Of a stretch of 64,000 nt of DNA, positions 44,700-58,000 are shown one piece after another. The notes beneath the pieces are model-generated. The model worked only from the letters and a program-made list of their open reading frames with translations, was not told the DNA's origin and searched no databases. Source of the stretch: Parietaria judaica (taxonomy: Eukaryota; Streptophyta; Magnoliopsida; Rosales; Urticaceae); contig OX940865.1 in assembly GCA_954871525.1 (NCBI GenBank), forward strand, positions 806,001 through 870,000, given 5' to 3'. The translations under genes and the position numbers were made by a program. The stretch's first letter is position 1. Each line of letters begins with the position of its first letter.

Positions 44700-47293
44700 T
44701 ATGAGTTCCACAGATAATCTCGTAATCGAAACCCTCAAAGAAGAAAATCCGAATTGGGAGGCTGAGGAAAGGACTCAGAGGACATAATTGGAGGAAAGGG
44801 TGCCTGAAAATAATTAGTTGAAAATGAAAATTGTATTCCTCATGAGTAGCTGCCCCAACCCGAACAAAGAGCTTATTTTGTGAATGAGCGCGGTATAACT
44901 CTTGCCAACAAAAGCATGAGCGAATCAATGTGGTCCACTTTGACTTCCTGGATTCCAATGAGCCCCGAGACCGATGGTTTAACCTGCCACCGCCTCCTCT
45001 AAGAAGAACCCCACCAGCCACTCCTCCACCACCGAGCAACGAAACTCATAAATTCAGGAGGCCAATGTCAAGAATTATCCCACCGGGGCACGGGCAGAAT
45101 GCTCCCATCCAACGATCCCGCAATCGCTACTCGGGAATGAGGATCTAAAGCCCTGGTCAGGCAGAAAATAAAGACTTCCCCGCGTCCACTAGGTCGAGCA
45201 GCTTTCCTCCCCTAGAGGAAGATAGGCAAACCAACCAGTATACCCAAAATATCCACGCCAAGCCATCAACACAGAACGGCTCCGATTTGGACGACCTTAA
45301 GCTTACCATGAGGCAGATGGGCGAAAATGGCCAAAGTAGATTCTCGCGTACATAAGACAATGTCATCTACACCTAAATAAAGATGCTTGGTTGAAGGATA
45401 TATGAGAACTCCTTTCTCTACGACGATCACGAGCACGCATCTAAGGTTCAACGGACAGGTGAACCAAAATAAGATGGGACTACTGACCCAAAATTTCACT
45501 TGAGATCATTCAGGATCGCCATGGGCCAAGAAAAGCTAGACGCCCAGGAGCAAGACGTTGGGCGCTGTCAGTACTTTGCCGAGAATCTGACCAGGGCAGC
45601 GATGGAATGGTTCTAACTTAAAACCGAGGTCAATCAAGAACTTTGAACAAGTGATCATGGTGTTTCTCAAACATTTCTCCATGTTCATGGAAATAGAGAC
45701 CACCGTAGCAAATTTATATGCTCTGCAGCAGCAAGCAAACGAGCCTCTCAGAGACTTCATGATGAGGTTCAAATGTTGGACATATATCGGTATGACCTCT
45801 ATTCAGATACTTAAATAGTACTCTCATAGTAAGGATAGAGAAACTTAATTGAATGTTCGATCCTTAGTTCTTTAATATAACTCTCGTGATAAATCATCAC
45901 AGTAGTCTACGTGAGGAGGTTTGACTATCACGATAAAAGAACTTAAATAAGTCTGTGGTCTAGGTTAGAAATGAGAATTTCTAATGCGTGAAAGACAATT
46001 GATTAAACTTAATCACATTTATGTGATGACCTATTACCGGGTCATAGTTTAGTTCAGGCATCGTTAAGTTTGATCAGGTATGAAGTGTCATCATACTGGA
46101 CGGACTAGACTTATATGAGATATCATTATTTAAGTTTGTCACTAATGATAATACGATAGGGTCGCTTATATGTTCATATCGGAATCGATTGAATTCATGA
46201 GCATCACGAACTTATACGGTTGAATTTATATAATCTTTGATTTAATCGTTACAGAGTACAATAGAGTGCTCCTAATACTTTTATTTTGGGGTTAGACGAT
46301 TGACTGGGATAAGTTGCACGATAAGAAATATGAGTAATATCTTTTTAGTATTCTTATTATGAATTGTGGAAACCAAACAAGTACTCATGATCACCTCATC
46401 GGATTCATCATCTTATGAGTGAGGTGTTTGTAATAATCACAGAGAATAAGATAGTGTCGTCAAAAGAGAAGAACGACAAAACTTACCCTTTCGATAAGTG
46501 CCATAATAATACGAAAACCAATTACCATATATCTAATTGAATCAATGGACACCTGTGATCAGTAAGATAAATATCAATACAAACTTCAGAATTCAGCCAA
46601 GAGCAATAGTGGAATGTTTTCGAGGTTGGTACGAGTCTACACTTTTATCGGAGCTAGAGTGTGTATGTCCACTAGTCCTCTTTGTAACTCCAAAACAATG
46701 ACACCTCAACTATGTTCAAATGTTTCATTTGAGCATAGGATATTTCAATCAGACTCAGTTCGTGATTGTTGTCACGAATCACTCATTACCCTAAATAGTG
46801 GTATAAGTACCAAAGTTTGGTAAGTCAATGAAACTATAAAAAGTTAATTGGATTTTAATCCTTAGACACCCCAGGGTTGTAGGAAATTAAATTCTTGTAC
46901 AATTATCTTATTGAATCATGTCAATCTGACATATAGTTTTAGATTTATGATAATAACAGATTTATGATAATAGAGAAATTAAATATTGGTATTTATACCT
47001 AGAATATTTAAAGAAAGATATAAATAAATAAAATCATGTATGTATGTATGTATGTATATATATGTATGTGAATTTATTCAATATAAATCTTGAAAATATA
47101 AAGATTTGATTTATTAAATATTTTAGGGTAATTTTAGAATTAGATTTATTCATTATTTGATTTTTATTTAAAATCAAATCTTTGATTGAATATCTCAAAA
47201 TTGGTTGAGAGATTTTCTCCAAAGTGGTTAAGTCATTCCCCTATATATAGGATAGCCTCGAAACCCTGAAACCATTCCTCACAAATACATAAA

Positions 47294-47347
<54 letters not shown>

Positions 47348-47760
47348 CGTCCCCCTCTCATCCGTAGCATCAAAGGTTCGGATTGCTGCACCCTCAACAC
47401 AACGGCTCCATGAATTATTTTCCTGGTCGGGGACCTAATCCTCAGAACAAAAATCTCCAGCACGGGATTAAGCCCAGCCCCCAAAATTTTGTGTAAAACC
47501 TAAAATCTACGCCCGAAAATAAAAATGAAGTCGGTGCGCAGGAGGAATTGTACATGAGCTCGAGTAATTTGGCGTCAAATAACGAAAAGAGCATGTTTAA
47601 CCAGGACGCCGAAGCGTGGTGTAAGTTCAACAATAAATATGAACATGACACCACAAACTGCATGGTCTTACGTTCTCCCCTCGGCGAGAAATTCGTTAAT
47701 GGAGAACTCAGAGACCTGTCAATGGATATTTTCAGGTCGAAAAAGGAACATACCGAATAG
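44700..47760 (+). pseudogene. Tat2 Gag (broken, LTR nested inside)
   Basis: Homologous to Tat1 Gag. The start is near 44700 (MSSTDNLVIETLKEENP), then VHFDFLDSNEPRDRW near 44935-44980 parallels VHFYFADLDNP of Tat1. DPKFHLRSFRIAMGQEKLDA and FLKHFSMFMEIETT...NLYALQQQANEPL lie at 45485-45770. A TGTTGGACATA-family LTR then interrupts the sequence (45774 to about 47345). After it come the zinc region DAEAWCKFNNKYEHDTTNC (47600-47665) and the C-terminal part to about 47760. Stops and frame changes are frequent. Confidence 0.8.
45774..47345 (+). repeat. LTR of the TGTTGGACATA family inserted in Tat2 gag, 3' truncated
   Basis: Starts TGTTGGACATATATCGG directly after gag codons. Shares AGTGGAATG ... 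CCTCTTTGTAACTCC and a TATA-like CCCCTATATATAGG (47238-47251) with its relatives. It stops after the (CT)n tract, about 540 bp earlier than the solo LTR at 41867. Confidence 0.7.
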
Positions 47761-47862
47761 GCCCAGCAATCGAATACAAACTCCAGCTCGGGCATAAAGC
47801 CCGAGCAGAAGCAGCAAACCCGGGGCAGTAACATCCTATCGAATAAGCGAGGCAGGGTCGTC

Positions 47863-48331
47863 ATGTTAAAAGAACATGCCGACCAATGGTCGGACAAAGC
47901 CGAAGAGCAAGACAAAGAAACAAAAGAAGTCACTGGGAGAATTTTCACCGTAGGTAGGGGATCACAGTTTTACGATAACTCGATCAACACAATCAAGGCC
48001 CATGAGAGAAGGTTAAAGGCTGGGCCCGTAGTTCTCCCTCAATAGGAGCCATACTACGAGCTCAAATTCAAGGACAGTGAGGCTACGACACTGGTTGGAC
48101 CTCATGACGACAGCTCAGTCGGTGTCATATTCCTGAAAACCCTATTTAAGATGGGGGTGGATGAGATCGAGATATTCAGGGGACGCCTCCCAGTGAAAGG
48201 CTTTAACGGAGAAACTATTAACACAATAGGGACGGTCCGCTTATCCATAGTCGCATGCGGAGTATGCAAGACTAAAAAATTCTTGGTAATGGATTGCCTA
48301 AAGGATTACAACATCTTCCTAGGGAGACCCT
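47863..48331 (+). pseudogene. Tat2 protease region
   Basis: Matches the Tat1 linker and protease: QFYDNSINTIKAHERRLKAG, then DSEATTLVGPHDD, then GVDEIEIFRGRLPVKGFNGE, TINTIGTVRLSIVACGV and NIFLGRP followed by a stop. The region of the catalytic DNGSS motif appears degraded. Non-functional. Confidence 0.75.
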
Positions 48332-48905
48332 AGATAAATTTATGAAGGCCGTGCCGTTCACATACCGCTAGTTGATCAAGTTCCCAAAACCGGATGGCAG
48401 CCGGACAGGTCAAAGAAAATAAAAAAATCGCGAATATGCTACATGACCACGTTTCGACTGTCACTGCCACTCCATCCCAGGCTACAACGCCTAGCCCTGA
48501 CCAATCACAACTACTGGTGGTGAAGGAAAAAGAAGAGCCATCCCAAGAAGGAGCTGACGACGACGAAGGCACCGACTGTGAAATGACGCACCAAGTGCAG
48601 ATCGACCAAAATAATACTGAAAATAAAGTCGAGATTGGAGTCAACTTTGATGACAACGTCATGGAAAAGCTCATCAAATTCCTCACCAAAAACCACGATT
48701 TCTTTGCTTGGTCGCTTCGCTTGGTCTCCCAAAGACATCCCATGAATCGACCCGGCATAACCCCTCACGCTTGAATGTGGATCTGAGTCATAGACCGGTG
48801 AAGAAAAAAAGAAGAAACTTGGGACCCGACCGGGCCCAGGTAATCATCAAAGAAGTTGAAAAGCTACTAAAAATCGGCTCCATCTGAGAAGTAAATATCT
48901 GATGG
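48332..48905 (+). pseudogene. Tat2 reverse transcriptase, N-terminal remnant
   Basis: The linker and RT N-terminus are recognisable by comparison with Tat1: VQIDQNNTENKVEIGVNFDD, KLIKFLTKNHDFFAWS, then the region of KRRKLGPDRAQ in a different frame. Sequence jumps near 48905 from the RT N-terminus straight into integrase, so the palm, the YxDD box and RNase H are missing. Confidence 0.75.
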
Positions 48906-49270
48906 AATAGTTGTCATCAGTCTTAGTGCCCTACCCATTCATGAAATGGTCCATGGACATAGTCGCACATGTCCCCTATCACTACCCAGGACGAGATTCC
49001 CACTAGTCGTAACAGACTATTTCTGGAAGTGGGTAAAAGCAGAGTCCTATGCTAACATCAAAAATTCTGATGTAGAATAACATCGGAAATTCATCCCTTG
49101 AAAACTGGCCCTCAGAAGGATCTTCCAGAACACTGCCGAGCCCAATGCAGGAAGGACCTTACGTCATCACCAAAGAAGTAAAACTATATGTTAACAAGCT
49201 AGCTACCCCGAACGGGGCGAGATTCCTAAGAAGCTCAAACGAAATGCATCTAAGAAAATACTACACGTAA
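48905..49270 (+). pseudogene. Tat2 integrase remnant
   Basis: Begins in the catalytic core (SSVLVPYPFMKWSMDIVAHV, near 48912-48970), corresponding to the Tat1 segment SSVSVSYPFMKWSIDIVG. It skips the second Asp to Glu stretch and resumes with EGPYVITKEVKLYVNKLATP, ending MHLRKYYT and TAA (49268-49270). Two internal deletions and several stops. Confidence 0.75.
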
Positions 49271-49291
49271 CAGGCCAGAAACGACCTCCTA

Positions 49292-49340
49292 TGAACTACG
49301 TAATGGTTTAGTCCCCAAAATTAGGGTACGTAGGCAATCC
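49292..49340 (+). other. Conserved post-integrase motif of Tat2
   Basis: GAACTACGTAATGG ... GGGTACGTAGGCAATCC, the same pair as in Tat1 (2513-2560), about 20 bp after the integrase stop. Confidence 0.6.
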
Positions 49341-49767
49341 AATAAAAAAGATGGGATGCAACCCCAACAAAACCTACAAGATATACCTCCCAAGGGGCAA
49401 CAACGAGATAAACTCACGCAAGCAACAAAAAAAAGCACAAAGAAGGCTACAATGCACAAAGAAAGAAAGAATTGGATAAGCATATTTCGATGAAACAACT
49501 ATAACGCTACTAATTTCAAGTCATCACACCTACTCAAAAGGAACCTTCGCCCAAGTAAGTACGCTATTTCATTTAATTAAATCGAAATTATGTTCAATCA
49601 CTTAAGACAAGCTGCTTCTGAGTTAGATTTATAATGACTGTGTACTACCTATGTTGTTCTATTACACGAATCATTTGTATTTTCTCTTTTATTTTTGTCC
49701 CCGAGCAAAATTAGAGAAACTCCACAAATGTTATAATTCTTCAAGAAAGTATTTAAGTAAGTCCAAG
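49341..49767. other. Tat2 3' UTR, part 1
   Basis: Non-coding sequence between the post-integrase motif and the Cassandra element. Nothing else seen. Confidence 0.5.
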
Positions 49768-50639
49768 TGTAACTCCCCGGCTGCTCAATCGAATCGACGA
49801 CTGTCACCACAGGCCAACACGAGTCTTTTCAACGTGCTTTGTCCTAACTCGCACACTTCCCGAGAAACGTCCCAGGAGGTCACCTAACCAAGGATTTCTC
49901 CCAATCCTAGCACGGTTAACTTTGGAGTTCCTATGAACGGGCTATTGAAAATAATATGCATCTTATTGACAAAGGTAGTACCAATCAATTCATTTAAGCC
50001 TCTTCGACCATACAGTCCCATACATGCATGATCTCCGAAAACCATGTAGTCCCGTACCTGCACAGTCTCACAAACGTCCTATCAGCATATCCCCTTGCCC
50101 AGGCGATGTGGGACTGCACAACTTACCCGGTCCTGCCCTCATGGCTCACGGGATTAGTGATTGTCACAATCACCCCACCTAATGAGGGCCCGACGTCCTC
50201 GTCGGCCACAATTCGGGTTGGGCTTGGCTGTGATACCATCTGTAACGCCTCGGCTGCTATCGAATCGACGACTGTCCCGAAAGGCCAACACGAGTCTTTT
50301 CGGCGTGCTTTGTCCTCACTCGAACGCTTCCCGAGAATCTTCCCAGGAGGTCACCCATCCCAGGATTGCTCCAAAGCCAAGCACGCTTAACTTTGGAGTT
50401 CCTATGAATGAGCTACCGAAAAGAAGATGCATCTTGTTGACATAAGTAGTACCAATCAATTCATTTAAGCATCTTCGACGATACAGTCCCATACCTGTAT
50501 GATCTCCGATAACCGTGCAGTCCCATACCTGCACAGTCTCAGGAACGTCCTATCAGCACATCCACTTGCCCAGGCGATGTGGGACTGCACAGCTTACCCG
50601 GTCTTGCCCTCGTGGCGCACGGGATTAGTGACTGTCACA
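49768..50639 (-). mobile_element. Cassandra TRIM retrotransposon (5S rRNA-carrying), copy 1
   Basis: Two LTRs of 401 and 399 bp (49768-50168 and 50241-50639), on the plus strand starting TGTAAC and ending TGTCACA, enclose only 72 bp. On the minus strand the interior begins with TGGTATCACAGCC after the LTR end, an initiator tRNA-Met-type primer site, which sets the orientation. Each LTR has a 5S rRNA-derived segment (plus strand antisense: CCCAGGAGGTCACC, CAAGCACGCTTAACTTTGGA). Small size, 5S sequence and tRNA-Met priming identify Cassandra. Flanks CCAAG and CTAGG agree at only three of five bases. Confidence 0.9.
50288..50408 (-). repeat. 5S rRNA-derived segment in Cassandra LTR
   Basis: The minus strand has the 5S-like order AAGTTAAGCGTGCTTGG, GGATGGGTGACCTCCTGGGA and a CTCGTGTT end, covering the region of the internal pol III control elements of 5S genes. 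A second copy is in the other LTR (49815-49940) and more lie in the copy at 58568. Confidence 0.85.
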
Positions 50640-51180
50640 CTAGGATTCCTATGTCATGGAAATTATCTACAGGTATCAGTCCCTACCTAAGAGTAATATA
50701 CTATCTTCTTGGGTATCGGACCCCTATGGGTATCAAACCATTATAGCTCACAAGTACCAAACTTGGGGCCCGAGTATCACACCCTTACAGGTTCAGAACC
50801 TTATCTAGTGGTGTCATACCTATTTCACTTGCAATCTTTACATTAAGCCCGGGTACAGATCCTTGGCCAACTATTATTATATTTCTAGTACTAGTTAATC
50901 ATATGATAGTTGAACCTGCTCAGGCCAAAACAATACGCAAAAGCATTACGGGAAAAAAGCTCAACAACAAGCAAGTAGAAAGGAAGGAACGAATATTATT
51001 AATAAAAGAAAAGCAGTACCAGCAAAGGAAAATCCCTAACCACGGGAATAAATATTGTCAAAAAATTACAAAAGAGGGTTCAGGTCCCATGACTTGCCCA
51101 AAAAGAAAGAGCCCTAACCATGGGCAACAGATTGTACGAGATTATTACAACAAATAAAAAAGAGGAAAAAGAGTTCAAAA
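50640..51180. other. Tat2 3' UTR, part 2, with loose repeats
   Basis: Loose recurrence of GGTATC(A/G)GACCC and GGTATCAAACC-type blocks between 50675 and 50810 suggests a decayed tandem repeat, comparable in place to the 38-bp repeat of Tat1. A weaker duplication CCCTAACCA(C/T)GGG lies near 51032 and 51111. Confidence 0.4.
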
Positions 51181-52003
51181 ATTCGGACTCTTACTTTCTT
51201 CTAAATGGTTCTTCTTCATCGGGACCTTCATAGTCAGGATCTCCTCAATCTGGATCGGCTCGTTCGGGGTTGCCTTGGACCGGGTCGCTTCGAAAAAGGT
51301 TTGTTCAGGATCCTTCGACTCAAGAGATTCGACGTTAGTCGAAGGACATCTTGATCTACAGCATTAACACCCTTGCTCACATCCATCATAGGATAAAGCA
51401 CTAGAAACTCCACAACAGGTGCCGGTTGCCCCGCCAAGAAAGCTTCATATTTGGATTTATCTTCCATGAGGGTCTTCAGCTCATCCTCAAAGTCCGTCAA
51501 TTTTCAAGAGATAATCTCACCGAATATCTCCATCTTCCGCTTGACTTAGTGGAACATCTTGGTATCATCGGCGACTTCCGCATGATGGGTAATCACGGCG
51601 TCCTGCTGAGACACGCGCTTCTAATAACTTGCCCGAATATCCTTGGCCTCGCCCTATGCAACATAAAGTTTCTCATTGGCGCCAGCCCACTAACCAACAC
51701 TATGAGTACTCGACCCTTACGATAGCATGCTCCTCGGTCTTCTTCTTCAAGTCCTTCTCCGCCCGGCTCCGAGCAACGTCACTTTGGGTGAGCATGCCTA
51801 TTGCTTAGCTCACCTCACGATTGGCGTCAGACACAACCTAAGAGGCGTTAGCAAGCTTCTAACGAAGATCCAGATCGACGTCCTCCAGCTCCTTCACATT
51901 TCTGTCCATCCTGCCAATGTGGCGCCTGATCTCGGAAATTTTGTTCCTCCGCACGGCCAAGACCCCGAATTCTTCTTCAGATCCTCGATAATCCAGGAAA
52001 GCT

Positions 52004-55000
52004 CCTTCTGTTGGAATCGAAGTCGCTAAGACATTGATTCCGATTCGTATCTGCGGATCTAGACCCCGCCGACTCCTAAGAAACTGTAATCCTTTGATTG
52101 AGGCACACGGTTTGACCTTTAAAAAATTGACGGGGTTAGAGTCCCATACCAATAACCTTGTCGAACCGTCTGTATCAAAATCAACCTACAGTTAATTTCG
52201 AAGATCCTGATGGATTAATTAAATTAATTTATCAACATGTTTACTGGTTTTAATGCGAGCCTCGAGTAAAAGTAAATAATCTAATAATCGATAAATACAA
52301 GAACGTGTACCTGACACGTTCGACGATTCTGTCTACGTTCTGTGATCTTCAAGAATTTTGTGCCTTCTGATCCACGCTGCTTCTTGCAATTTTCTGTGAG
52401 AAGATAACTCCCAGTTTTCTTCCGGTGTATGACTCCGGGATTACATCGCCAAGAGCATGGGATCTTCTTGAAGAACCTCTAAACCATAAACGCAAAATCC
52501 CAGGAAGAATTTTCCCTGAGAAATTCGCAGGAACTGAGAGAGCATGAGAGAAAACGAGTTAATAGATGTTTTTAGGATGTGCGGTGTGTGATTTAGGGTT
52601 CTAGGGATCCCCTATTTATAGATAGCTGACCCCAACCACTTTGGAGAGATTATCTCAACCGATTTCGAGATATTCACTCAAATATTTTATTTAATGATTA
52701 AATCAAATTAAGAATAAATCCAAATCAAAACTTTTCAGAAAAATACATTAAAAGATATAATAAATCAAGTCTTTATATTTTCAATATTTAAAATCAATAT
52801 AGCCATAATTCGAAATTCATTATGGTTATTTTCTTAATTAAATATTCCAGGAATTAAAATCCAATATTTAGTTTTCTCTCAATTTCGCAGGTGAAAACAA
52901 AGGCCATTTCAGGCTTTGCTGAAAAACTGTTTTGACCATAACTCTCAAACCGTACATCAAAATTGCACTATTTAAAATGATAAATTCACAAAATTTGATT
53001 TCCTATAATCCTAGAACTATCCAGGATTCAAATTTAGTTATCAATTTTTCACATTCCCGGCTTGTACCAAAAACTTTGGTACTTTTGTAACTTTAGGGTT
53101 AATCAGAGAATTCGTGAAAAAAGTCACGAATCACTCGTGATTGGATCTATGCAATGTTTAACTAATATAATAAACATATTTGCGGTGCCATCCTTGTGGA
53201 GCTTCAAAGCGGACAAAAGGACAACACACTTGAACTACGATGAAATTGTAGAACTTTCATCAGCTTCGTTAACATTCCACTATAGCGCGAAGCTGAACTC
53301 TCTCAAGTGTGTATAATTATATCTTCCTGAAATGGGTTTCCATCGATACAATCAGATATATGAATTGATCGGTTTTCGTATTATTATGATTCTCATCAAA
53401 AGGGTAAATATATATTATTACCATTCTGCCCTTTTGATGACACTACCTTAATCTATGATTTATTGCAAACTACTCACTTACGGGTTATGAGTCCGTAAGC
53501 TGGCCATAAGTACTTCTTTACTTTCCATAAAATCATAATAAGGATATCATAAAGTTCTTATCCATATCTGCTATTGTGCAACTCATCTCGGTCAACCGTC
53601 TAATCCCAAAATAAAAGTATTAGGAGTACCGAACTGTACCCTGTTACGATTAAATCAAAGATTTTATAAGTTGAACCGTGCAAGTCCACAATGCTCAAGA
53701 CTTCAACCGATTTAATGTGATAATCTTAGCGACTTCATCTTACTTTCATCAGTGGCGGACTTACATAATGATTTTTTGAATATAAGTCTGTCCCTATCCA
53801 GTATGAAGACACTTCATACCCGATGAACTTACTAGTGAACAGACAGCACTCTGACTCGGTAATAGGTCATTGTTGGACATATATGTCCTTAAACAAGATA
53901 TTTATCCATTTGTAAAAGATTATGAGAAGTCGTTGAATAAAGATGGTACTTATTATGAATCTTATTATAGTTTATGTAGAGTCAAATAGAATGTTTAATT
54001 CCTTAGTTCATAGAGGATGCAATTATGTTATTATTATCACAACAGAGTCATGTGAGGAAGAATTAATAAGCATAATAAATGAACTCAAAATGTCCGTGAC
54101 CTGATTAACTGGGTGGGAGCCCATTAATCGGTAAGGTCATTAATGTGACTAAAGTGACAATCCTATTATGGATTATGTGTGTGTCACACTCACTAGAAGT
54201 GCATTAAGTATGAAGCGTCTTCATACTGGACTGGACCTGACTTAAACTCGAGAAGTTGTCATATAAGACCGTCACTCGAGATAGTTTTATCAACAGCGTG
54301 GCAAAAGTATCATATTTTGGTACACGGAATTAACTGATAAAAAGAAAGTTAGAATTAGATTTTCTAACAGTACCATGTTTTTCTAAATTAAATTCTAAGC
54401 AACTTTGCTTTTTGAACCAAGTCATTCTGACTTACGTTTCGTGATTTATGGATTTTCTAAGTTTATGACTCAGTTCGATAAGCTATGAAATTAAATCGCA
54501 TGTCACGAATTTAAATGATGGTGTTGCACCATGACATTTAATGTATGATAAAGAGATCATGCTTTATTAATATAATTTAATTATTTGGATTTAATTATTC
54601 ATATCTTATTAATAATTAATTAATAATTAAAGGATTTATATTAATAAATAAATAATATATTTATATATATTGTTTTATGTGTATATTCGAATTAGGGTTT
54701 GGAGATAACAAACCCTATCTAAATTCGAATCACTGAATTGAAGATTTTATTTTTGCGGCATAAGTACCTGAATTTTGGTATTTTAGCAAAAACCCTAAAA
54801 TCAATTTAATCCATTGGATCGGTTATAATTTAGTATCAACCGTTGGATTGAGATAATTGATTTGAACCCTAATATAATTCGAAATTGAAACTTGGTGACC
54901 ATGTTTAGGTATTTCGAATTTGCTTGATTAATTATGTCCGTTGGATCGGTTTTGAGATTTTATCTTTAAACCGTCGGATTAGAAATTAATTAATATTATA

Positions 55001-58000
55001 TATATGGTATTAAATTCGAATAAATTTGTGATAAGAGTTCGAATTAGAGTTTTGTAAAAGCCTAGGGTATTTTACTTTATCCCTAATTGATTTGATCCAT
55101 TGAATTGGTTTAAGATTTATTTTTAACCATTGGATCTAGATAATCATTATCAAATTCGAATTTAAATATATATATATAATATAATTCGAAAATATATAAT
55201 ATGATGATAAGATTAAATATTTTAATCTTATCTTGTATTATTTAATTAATTAAATCCCTGATTAATTATATATATTGGATCTAGATGAGATTGAATCTGG
55301 ATCATTGGATTGAAATAATTATTTATATTTAATTAAAAGAATTCAAAAATTGGGAGGGAAAATCTCCAAATCGGTTACAGCTTGAGCCTATAAATAGGAA
55401 GCTCATTCTACACATTTGATATACCTCTCCCCAGAGCAAAAACTCGAGCTCTCCCTTTCTCTCTATGGTCTGCGAGTTTTTTGCTTCTGATCTCTCTTCT
55501 GGTTCGGCTTAGGAGATATTTTTCTCCGGTAGCTTTAAAAGAAAGTCAGTTAAATTTTGCGACGGAGTCCTGCCAGCGAAGCCCACGCTTCCGTAGCTAG
55601 GAATCTAGGAGAATATCCCGGAAGATCACGTGATCTTCCAGGATATTCTCCTGGACTCCTCGTACCAAAGCGTGGGCTTCGCCTGGCAGAACTCCGTCGC
55701 AAAATTTAACTGACGGTTCTTTTAAAGCTACCGGAGAAAATATCTCCTAAGCCGAACCAGAAGAGTGATCAGAAGCAGAAAACTCGCAGACCCTAGAGAG
55801 AGAGGGAGAGCTCGAGTTTTTCTCTGGGGAAGGTGTAAAAAATGTGTAGAATGAGCCTCCTATTTATAGGCTCAAGCTATAACCGATTTGGAGATTTTCC
55901 CTCCCTTTATTCGAATTTATAAAATTAAATATGACGAATTATTTCAATCCAATGGTCCAGATTCAATCTCATCTAAATCCAATGGATATAATTTATCAGT
56001 GATTTAATTAAATAATAATACATGATAAGATCAAAATATTTAATCTTATCATCATATTAATATAATTTGAATTCAATATATATATATACATATTAAAATT
56101 CGAATTTGTTTATGATTATCTAGATCCAATGGTTAAAAATAAAACTTAAACCAATACAACGGATCAAATCAATTAGGGATAAAGTCAAATACCCTAGGGT
56201 TTTACAAAACCCTAATTCAAACTTTTATCTACAATATTATTCTAATTATATATTATATATATAACATTAATTAATTTCTAATTTGACGGTAAAGATTAAA
56301 TCTCAAAACCGATCCAACTGACACAATTAATTAAGCAAATTCGAAATACATAAACTTTGTCACCAAGTTTCAATTTTGAATTACATTTAGGGTTCAAATC
56401 AATTATATAAATCCAAGGTTGATATTAAATCATAACCAATCCAATGGATTAAACTGATTTTAGGGTTTTTGCCAAAATACCAAAACAATAGGTATTTATG
56501 CCATAAATATAAATTCTCCAATTCTCATATTCGAATTTGGCTAGGGTTTGTATTCTCCAAACCCTAAATCGAATTTACACATGTAACAATATATAAATAT
56601 ATATTTTTTATTTATTAATATAAATCTTTTAATTATTAATTAATTATTAATTAGATATTAATAATTAAATCCAAATAATTAAATTATATTAATAAAACCT
56701 GATATAAATATCACACATTAAATGTCATGGTGCAATACCATCATTTAAATTCGTGACATGTGATTTAATTTTATAGTTTATCGAACCGAGTCGTAAACTT
56801 AGAAAATCCAAAAATCACAAAACGTAAGTCTGAATGACTTGGTTCAAAAAAGCAAAGTTGCTTAGAATTTAATTTACAACAACATGATGCTGTTAGAAAA
56901 TCTAAATTCTAACTTTCTTTTTATCAGTTAATTCCGTGTACCAAGATATGATACTTTTGCCACGCTGACGATAAAACTATCTGACGTCTGACACAGACTT
57001 GTCAGTTTTATAAGTCGAGCCAAATGATTAAAAATTATCCCGAATGTATTTTAATCACGTACGTATTATCCGTTACGGAGCTATCCTGGGGACCATGGAC
57101 CCGTATCACTTAAGCTCCAACAAACTGCTACTTGTTCGTCAAACCTCGAAGTGATTCCACTTTAGACCCGAGGCTGCACTCTTTAGTGATACGGTATATA
57201 TTATTCCCTTATAACAGCAGGGTTTCCATTGATTCAATCAAATTCGGGTTATTGTCCTTTCACTTGATGACTCACACAAGAGCAGGCGGTTTTTACCGTA
57301 ATGCCCCATTGCATTTTCATCATTGACTCAGTCAGTAATATTATGAGCAACCCACTTATGGTTTCGATTCATAAGTTGCGTACGGGTACCTCTCACTTCT
57401 CACCACTGACAACAAAGGGAATCATCATGACTCTGAAGAGAGCTGTGTGATGCCCATGTCTATGATCAAGCCATCCTTAATACTGACTATCATGTTCCCA
57501 AAATAATAGTGTTGGGAACAGCGGTAATATCTTGTGTTCTTTAATGGTTAAATCAAAGAACAATCAAGTCAGTAGCTCGGACTCATGATCACTCAGGACT
57601 TAGAACTAATATCCATTTGATCATCATTTTGTGACTCAACTACAAGTTATCAGTGATGGTCTTATATGATAACTTCTTGAGTTTAAGTCAGGTCCAGTCC
57701 AGTATGCAGACGCTTCATACTTAATCCACTTCTAGTGAGTATGACACACACATAATCCGGAATATGATTGTCACTTAGTCACATTAATGACCTTACCGAT
57801 TAACGGGCTCACACCTAGTTAATCAGGTCACGGACAATTTAAGTTCATTTATTATGATTATTAATTCTTCCTCACATGACTCTGTTGTGATAATAATAAC
57901 ATAATTGCATCCTTTATGAACTAAGGAATCAAACATTCTATTTTACTCTACCAAAAACTATAATAAGATTAACATAATAAGCATCATCTTTATTCAACGA

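Noticed and set aside
47233..47484. Open frame with an Arg-Glu repeat
   Set aside because: It is the reverse-strand reading of the (CT)n tract in an LTR.
49815..49940. 5S rRNA gene
   Set aside because: The 5S-like sequence is partial, diverged and embedded in Cassandra LTRs with repeated copies in the other LTRs.
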